From JBBRFH01 sp038224615 (lineage in GTDB: Bacteria; Planctomycetota; Phycisphaerae; Tepidisphaerales; Tepidisphaeraceae), in the NCBI GenBank assembly GCA_038224615.1, contig JBBRFH010000128.1, positions 1 to 9,692 of the forward strand: a DNA stretch of 9,692 bases. The letters are read 5' to 3'. A model generated the notes under the pieces. It saw only the letters and a list, made by a program, of their open reading frames with translations, had not been told where the DNA came from and made no database searches. Positions 6,627-9,692 of this stretch are shown here, piece after piece. The position numbers and the translations under genes are program-made. How positions within the stretch are numbered: the first letter of the stretch is position 1; each line of letters starts with the position of its first letter.

Positions 6627-7801
6627 GTGGGCCTCTTGGCTTGGCTTAATTCTACTGCTTGCAGCGCGACCGCGGATGATTGCACAGCGCTTGCTGCGCC
6701 GATGACGCGTGACACTTCGGCGCTGTCGGTGACGCCATTGTTGACCTTGTTCGCCGCGGCGGTGGCGAGCGACTCGAACCCCGGCGCTCGCTCATACGCC
6801 GCACGCAATTGTCCGGCATCGGCCCGCGCGACGATCTGCCTGCGCAAGGTGTCGTCGATCCGCACCGCCTCGCAAACGGGCGTGCGCCCCGCGTACCCAT
6901 CGCCTTGCCTGCGGCGGAGCAGTCGCTGTGTGATGACGCCAAACACACTGCTGCTGATTTGGTACGGTTCCACCTGCATCTCCAAAAGCCGCGCCATCGC
7001 CTGCGCCGCGTCGGCGGCATGGAACGTGCAGACCAGCCGATGCCCGCTAAGCCCGGCCTGCATCGCGATCGACGCGGTTTCGGCGTCGCGGATTTCGCCG
7101 AGCATCAGCACCTGCGGATCCTGCCGCAGCATACTGCGCAACGCCGTCGCGTAGGTGAGCTGTCCGAACGGCTGCACCTGGATCTGCGTGACGCCCGGCA
7201 GATCGCGCTCCACCGGGTCTTCCAGCGCAACGACGCTCAGCCCATCTTCGCGAGCGCGGATCGCTTCCAGGATCGCGTATGCCGTCGTCGTCTTGCCCGA
7301 GCCGGCCGGCCCGACGACCAGCAGCACGCCGCTGGCAGCGCTGAGGAAATCGTGGACGAGCCGCATCGCCGGGGCATCGAGTTGCAGCGCCTCGAGCGAG
7401 CGCGGTTGCGTGAGTTCGGCCGGCAACCGGACCGCGGCACGCAGGCCGTGCGTGGTGGGCATGATCGACACCCGCAGTTCGATCGGCCGATCAAGCGACG
7501 CCACGAGCACGCTTGCCCGTCCCTCCTGCGGCACGTCGCGGCGATAGGTGAGCAACTGCGCCATCACCATCAGCCGTGAGACGATCGCCGCGCCTTGCTC
7601 GGGATCGACTTGCCGGTGCGTCCGCAATAGCCCATCCACGCGCAGCCGGACCTCCCACGCGCCGGCCGCCGGCTCGACGTGCAGATCGCTGGCCTGCTGC
7701 GCGACGGCATCGGCAACCAGTGCGTCAACGGTGGCGATGGTGTCAAGGGCAATGTTCATGCGCGATTTCGCGCGGTTGGGCGCAGACTCACCCGCCGCCA
7801 T
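6623..7801 (-). CDS. gspE: GspE/PilB-family secretion ATPase, shortened
   Basis: A 392-residue hexameric AAA-like ATPase that powers pseudopilus or pilus assembly. Motifs in order, numbered from 7801, are ASDLHVEP (37-44), Walker A GPAGSGKTT (164-172), Asp box LEDPVE (193-198), Walker B region VLMLGEIRD with Glu236 (231-239), and His box GHRLVCTFH (253-261). The N1 domain that docks to GspL is absent. The tetracysteine zinc region between QRLLRRR and YAGRTP is cut to about four residues, leaving a lone Cys310. ATG at 7801 is preferred because GAGGG precedes it by seven bases and it starts just after the ogt stop. ATG at 7759 is an alternative but has no ribosome site and sits beside a GCGCGA/TCGCGC palindrome (7760-7773). 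ATG at 7882 would overlap ogt. PilB is the other possible name. Confidence 0.93.
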   Translation of the reverse strand: MAAGESAPNRAKSRMNIALDTIATVDALVADAVAQQASDLHVEPAAGAWEVRLRVDGLLRTHRQVDPEQGAAIVSRLMVMAQLLTYRRDVPQEGRASVLVASLDRPIELRVSIMPTTHGLRAAVRLPAELTQPRSLEALQLDAPAMRLVHDFLSAASGVLLVVGPAGSGKTTTAYAILEAIRAREDGLSVVALEDPVERDLPGVTQIQVQPFGQLTYATALRSMLRQDPQVLMLGEIRDAETASIAMQAGLSGHRLVCTFHAADAAQAMARLLEMQVEPYQISSSVFGVITQRLLRRRQGDGYAGRTPVCEAVRIDDTLRRQIVARADAGQLRAAYERAPGFESLATAAANKVNNGVTDSAEVSRVIGAASAVQSSAVALQAVELSQAKRPT

Positions 7802-7811
7802 TGGCGAACCC

Positions 7812-8456
7812 TCATCCCGCGAAGAGCGATTCGCTGTCGGCGACAGTCGAGGCGGACTTGGCTCGGTGCGAGTGGGCTGCATTCACTGGTTCATGTCCAG
7901 CCGGCGATGAAACCCAACACGAATTTTGCACGCCGGCGACACGCGCCTCGTGTTCGAGCAGCCAACGCTTGCGATCGATGCCCCCGCCGTAACCGGTCAG
8001 CGTGCCGTCGGCGCCGATCACGCGGTGGCAGGGGATGACGATCGCAAGGAAATTCTGCCCGATGGCCTGCGCGACGGCGCGGACGGCTTTGACATCGCCG
8101 ATGCGCCGGGCAAGTTCGCCGTAGCTGATCGTGACGCCGAACGGAATCTTCTGAAGCGCCTGCCACACGGTCATGCGGAACGGCGTGCCCACCGGCGATA
8201 ACGGAAGATCGAACTCGCGACGATTGCCCGCAAAATACTCCGCCATCTGCCCCCGCACGCGATCCAGCACCCCCGATTCGCCGGGCACGATCGGCCCCAG
8301 CGTCGACCGCAGCCGCGCCATCGCCTCATCGATCCGCCGGCGGTCATGGAATTCAAGCAGCCGCAGCCCCGCAGCATCCGCCACCGCGATCATCGTCCCC
8401 AGCGGCGATTCGTCCGTCCGCGACAACAGCATCGGCCTCGACATCGCATTGCCCAT
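7812..8456 (-). CDS. ogt: methylated-DNA--protein-cysteine methyltransferase
   Basis: A 214-residue suicide DNA-repair protein that transfers alkyl groups from O6-alkylguanine (and O4-alkylthymine) to its own cysteine. The active site IPCHRVIGADG places the acceptor at Cys143. Other family residues are the SYGELARRIG segment with Tyr112 in the DNA-binding helix-turn-helix, the arginine finger Arg126 in VRAVAQAIGQN, and GYGGGIDRKRWLLEHE (156-170). An N-terminal ribonuclease-H-like domain spans about 20-85. The family core ends near residue 178. A further ~35 residues (PAGHEPVNAAHSHRAK...) form an uncharacterised tail. ATG at 8456 is used; Met5 is also possible. It is the first gene of the tight - strand run, and gspE begins ten bases after its stop, so repair and secretion genes probably share a transcript. 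Confidence 0.94.
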   Translation of the reverse strand: MGNAMSRPMLLSRTDESPLGTMIAVADAAGLRLLEFHDRRRIDEAMARLRSTLGPIVPGESGVLDRVRGQMAEYFAGNRREFDLPLSPVGTPFRMTVWQALQKIPFGVTISYGELARRIGDVKAVRAVAQAIGQNFLAIVIPCHRVIGADGTLTGYGGGIDRKRWLLEHEARVAGVQNSCWVSSPAGHEPVNAAHSHRAKSASTVADSESLFAG

Positions 8457-8493
8457 CCCGACAACCTATCCCCAACCCGTCCGTTTGACCACG

Positions 8494-8510
8494 CCCACCC
8501 CACCCGCCCC
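8494..8510 (-). promoter_or_regulatory. G-quadruplex motif upstream of ogt
   Basis: On the - strand the sequence reads GGGGCGGGTGGGGTGGG: four G-tracts of three or four separated by single bases, the pattern of a very stable parallel quadruplex. It lies 38-54 bases upstream of the ogt start on the coding strand, within the promoter or 5' untranslated region. Function is inferred only. The surrounding gap (8457-8693) shows no gene and no confident promoter boxes. Confidence 0.55.
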
Positions 8511-8657
8511 GCCGGCATCCATCGCCCGAGTCAGCGGTCGAGCACATGGTACACGACACCGCCGGTTGCGTTACCCGGGCCGCTGGGCATCAACGCAGCC
8601 TCACCTCACGCGCCACGCCGCTCAATTCGACGTGCGTCCCCGTTTTCCGCCCCGGCT

Positions 8658-8678
8658 TGAAGGGTCGTGTCCCCTTCA
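8658..8678. repeat. inverted repeat, seven-pair stem
   Basis: TGAAGGG (8658-8664) pairs with CCCTTCA (8672-8678) around a seven-base loop TCGTGTC. No T-run follows on either strand. It lies just left of the coding remnant that ends at 8835, so it may mark a rearrangement edge or be a dispersed palindrome. Confidence 0.3.
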
Positions 8679-8693
8679 GTTACTCAAATCATC

Positions 8694-8835
8694 GCGTGAC
8701 CGGCAGACCGCCATCGCCGACTACAAGACCAAATACGCCCGGCTCTTCCGCACGAACGTACCGCAGTTCTGGCAAAAGGTGGCCGTCGACCTCCGCCGCA
8801 TGGTGCAGCAGCACGGGCGGCTGGCGCGGGTGTAG
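8694..8835 (+). pseudogene. C-terminal coding remnant, unrecognised
   Basis: From about 8694 to a TAG at 8833-8835 the + strand reads about 46 codons whose third positions are almost all G or C (about nine in ten), typical of real genes here. The peptide includes RTNVPQFWQKVAVDLRRMVQ and ends QHGRLARV. No start codon with a ribosome site precedes it. Further upstream the same frame is proline/arginine-rich antisense to ogt and does not look coding. I read it as the tail of a gene whose front has been lost. The family is not recognised. It ends nine bases from the convergent stop of the small membrane gene. Confidence 0.4.
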
Positions 8836-8844
8836 GTGACAACG

Positions 8845-9342
8845 TCAGGCGTCGTGTTCCATCCGAAACTCGATTCGCTTGATGCCCGCCACGCCGCGGC
8901 AGGCGGCGCCCGCCAGGATCATCAACGAACCCAAGCTCAGGCATTCGTGGGCGGACCATTCTGGTTGCTCCAAACGTTCCAACGCGTTGGCGGTCGCGCC
9001 GGGCGCGTAGCCCTTATCGAATCGGTCCGGGTGATAGCGGCTGGCGTTCTGGATCGCGACGAACGTTCCGGGCACGCTGATGATGATCCCAAGTGCAATC
9101 AGCAATCCGCCCAGCACGCCGGTAGGCGAGATCCACGGCAACGTCGGCCCAGCACTGCGAGTTTCCAAGGGCAGTCGCTCCTGCTTTACGGCCGATCGGT
9201 ATTCGAGCATCGGCACCTTCTCGACCCGCTCAATCAGAAGCGTCGGCGCAGCCCGTACAGCCTCAGCCTCAGTGGCCGCGTCGAGTTCGATGATCTGATC
9301 GGTACCGTCCTCTCGGCTCGCACCGTGAATGCGAAACTTCAT
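8845..9342 (-). CDS. small two-helix membrane protein of unknown function
   Basis: A 165-residue hypothetical protein. The N-terminal ~45 residues form a small soluble domain (MKFRIHGASREDGTDQIIEL..., then EAEAVRAAPTLLIERVEKVP). It recalls the short alpha/beta domain at the start of GspF proteins, but this is only a resemblance. A linker leads to helix one (about 74-93, GVLGGLLIALGIIISVPGTF), a polar loop of ~40 residues (SRYHPDRFDKGYAPG...) and helix two (about 134-151, CLSLGSLMILAGAACRGV), with a charged tail. The loop and both termini could give an N-in/C-in topology. AAGGGG lies six bases before the ATG at 9342, and a good promoter is seen upstream at the IS21 edge. Planctomycete genomes carry many such small uncharacterised membrane proteins. 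No function is proposed. Confidence 0.75.
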   Translation of the reverse strand: MKFRIHGASREDGTDQIIELDAATEAEAVRAAPTLLIERVEKVPMLEYRSAVKQERLPLETRSAGPTLPWISPTGVLGGLLIALGIIISVPGTFVAIQNASRYHPDRFDKGYAPGATANALERLEQPEWSAHECLSLGSLMILAGAACRGVAGIKRIEFRMEHDA

Positions 9343-9405
9343 GTCGCGCCCCTTCCTTCGGCCGCCACGCGGGCATTGCGGTCATTTCTTCGGTTTGCGG
9401 CGACA

Positions 9406-9433
9406 ATTTTACCAGCGTGTTCACCTGTGTCCA
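9406..9433 (-). promoter_or_regulatory. sigma-70-type promoter, -35 inside the IS21 tip
   Basis: On the - strand TGGACA (9428-9433, five of six matches to TTGACA) and TAAAAT (9406-9411, five of six to TATAAT) are 16 bases apart. Transcription would begin near 9399, leaving a leader of about 56 bases to the ATG at 9342. The -35 lies at the extreme end of the IS21 element and the -10 lies in flanking DNA, so the promoter may be a product of the insertion. Confidence 0.5.
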
Positions 9434-9434
9434 G

Positions 9435-9475
9435 CGACAATTAAAATCCACCACCGACGACAATTAGAATCCACC
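9435..9475 (+). repeat. twin terminal repeats of the IS21 element
   Basis: CGACAATTAAAATCCACC (9435-9452) and CGACAATTAGAATCCACC (9458-9475) differ at one base and are 23 bases apart. Such repeated blocks at the ends are transposase (IstA) binding sites in the IS21 family. A shorter related string, CGACAATTTTACC, occurs just outside at 9401-9413. Confidence 0.85.
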
Positions 9476-9531
9476 GGTTGAACGGGGATTCGGCGACCCT
9501 GTTTCGGACTCAAATGCAAGGAGTCCAAAGC

Positions 9532-9692
9532 ATGGTGTCGGATCGCCAGATAAGGAGACTGATGTCGTTGTTACAGCAGGAGCAGTCGTTGCAAGTGTCG
9601 GCGGATAAGGCGGGGATGGACCGCGGGACGGCGCGGAAGTACCGCCAGCTCGGGCAGCTTCCCAGCGTCGTGCGGACGGAGCACGACTGGCG
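9532..9692 (+). CDS. istA: IS21-family transposase IstA, N-terminal part (runs off the window)
   Basis: 53 complete codons are present, with the frame open to the window edge. The peptide begins MVSDRQIRRLMSLLQQEQS and continues with a helix-turn-helix-like stretch (SADKAGMDRGTARKYRQLG), then LPSVVRTEHDW. This is the characteristic IstA start: a DNA-binding region preceding the DDE integrase domain that would lie beyond the edge. AAGGAG (9518-9523) stands eight bases before the ATG. Intact so far, with no frameshift. It would bind the terminal repeats directly upstream and cut and join the element ends with IstB. Confidence 0.92.
   Translation, partial: MVSDRQIRRLMSLLQQEQSLQVSADKAGMDRGTARKYRQLGQLPSVVRTEHDW

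Larger units (their letters stand above)
9428..9692 (+). mobile_element. IS21-family insertion sequence, left end (element continues past the window)
   Basis: IS21 elements begin TG and carry multiple terminal repeats ahead of istA and istB. Here two near-identical 18-base repeats sit at the end, followed after 56 bases by an istA start. The exact tip is uncertain: TGTCCAGC at 9428, TGTGTCC at 9426 or TGTTCACC at 9418 all begin TG. The target duplication cannot be seen because the other end is outside the window. Expected beyond the edge are the rest of istA, istB (helper ATPase) and the right end. Confidence 0.85.

Noticed and set aside
5949..7154. Long + strand open frame of 401 codons opposite gspE and gspF
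   Set aside because: It is antisense to two genes with clear family motifs, its peptide is Arg/Gln/His-rich without any domain, and long antisense frames are expected from high GC at third positions.
7802..7882. Longer GspE start at 7882
   Set aside because: It would overlap ogt by 71 bases and add a Pro/Ser/Arg-rich segment without family similarity, while ATG at 7801 has a proper ribosome site.
8173..8693. Front part of the + strand frame ending at 8835 taken as one gene
   Set aside because: This part is antisense to ogt and the leader and is Pro/Arg/Ser-rich. Only the last ~46 codons look coding, so just those are listed as a remnant.
8694..8835. Fragment as the missing C-terminus of leuD
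   Set aside because: The peptide (QFWQKVAVDLRRM...GRLARV) does not resemble the LeuD C-terminal region, so it belongs to a different gene.
9401..9413. Third IS21 terminal repeat outside the element
   Set aside because: CGACAATTTTACC shares only the first eight bases with the twin repeats before diverging. It may be chance, and no TG tip lies further left to include it.
9269..9463. 64-codon - strand frame starting in the IS21 repeats
   Set aside because: TTG start without ribosome site; it overlaps the better-supported membrane gene start, its leader and the IS terminal repeats.

Overview
The window is a 9.7 kb stretch of GC-rich bacterial chromosome. Codon use is strongly GC-biased apart from an AT-rich patch in the first ~125 bases. 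The GspE/GspF style of the secretion genes and the form of the LeuD N-terminus resemble Planctomycetota (Phycisphaerae-like). That placement is an inference from protein character, not a proof. I saw no rRNA, tRNA or CRISPR array.

Left part, + strand: an AT-rich leader is followed by a complete MATE-family multidrug/cation antiporter (166-1560). Next comes a convincing start of leuD (1700 onward, with its own Shine-Dalgarno). It reads only about 20 codons before homology stops at a small palindromic repeat. leuD is therefore a 5' remnant.

Centre, - strand (read from right to left): one compact unit runs ogt -> gspE -> gspF -> second gspF -> GspI-like -> GspJ-like -> GspK-like, then after 68 bases a soluble histidine kinase. 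The secretion genes are joined at all five junctions by four-base stop/start overlaps (one TTGA, four ATGA), which implies one transcript and translational coupling. They supply a secretion/pilus ATPase, two inner-membrane platform proteins and a three-member minor pseudopilin set that would prime or cap a pseudopilus. Secretin, major pseudopilin (GspG), GspC/L/M and prepilin peptidase are not here, so this is a partial or satellite type II secretion/type IV pilus-like system that must borrow parts or have them elsewhere. Its proteins are pared down: the ATPase lacks the N1 and tetracysteine regions, the second GspF has a membrane hairpin instead of the soluble N-terminal domain, GspI/J carry Asp where Glu5 is usual, and GspK is only 114 residues.

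Right part: a G-quadruplex-type motif lies just upstream of ogt. A short + strand stretch with strongly coding codon use (about 8694-8835) looks like the C-terminal remnant of a lost gene. A small two-helix membrane protein of unknown function (8845-9342, - strand) follows. The window then enters an IS21-family element, with twin terminal repeats and the first 53 codons of istA. The tip of the IS appears to supply the -35 box of a promoter that drives the small membrane gene outward.

The most interesting points are the minimal E-F-F-I-J-K operon and its unusual parts, the truncated leuD with its repeat at the breakpoint, the apparent IS-flank hybrid promoter, and the quadruplex motif in front of an O6-alkylguanine repair gene.
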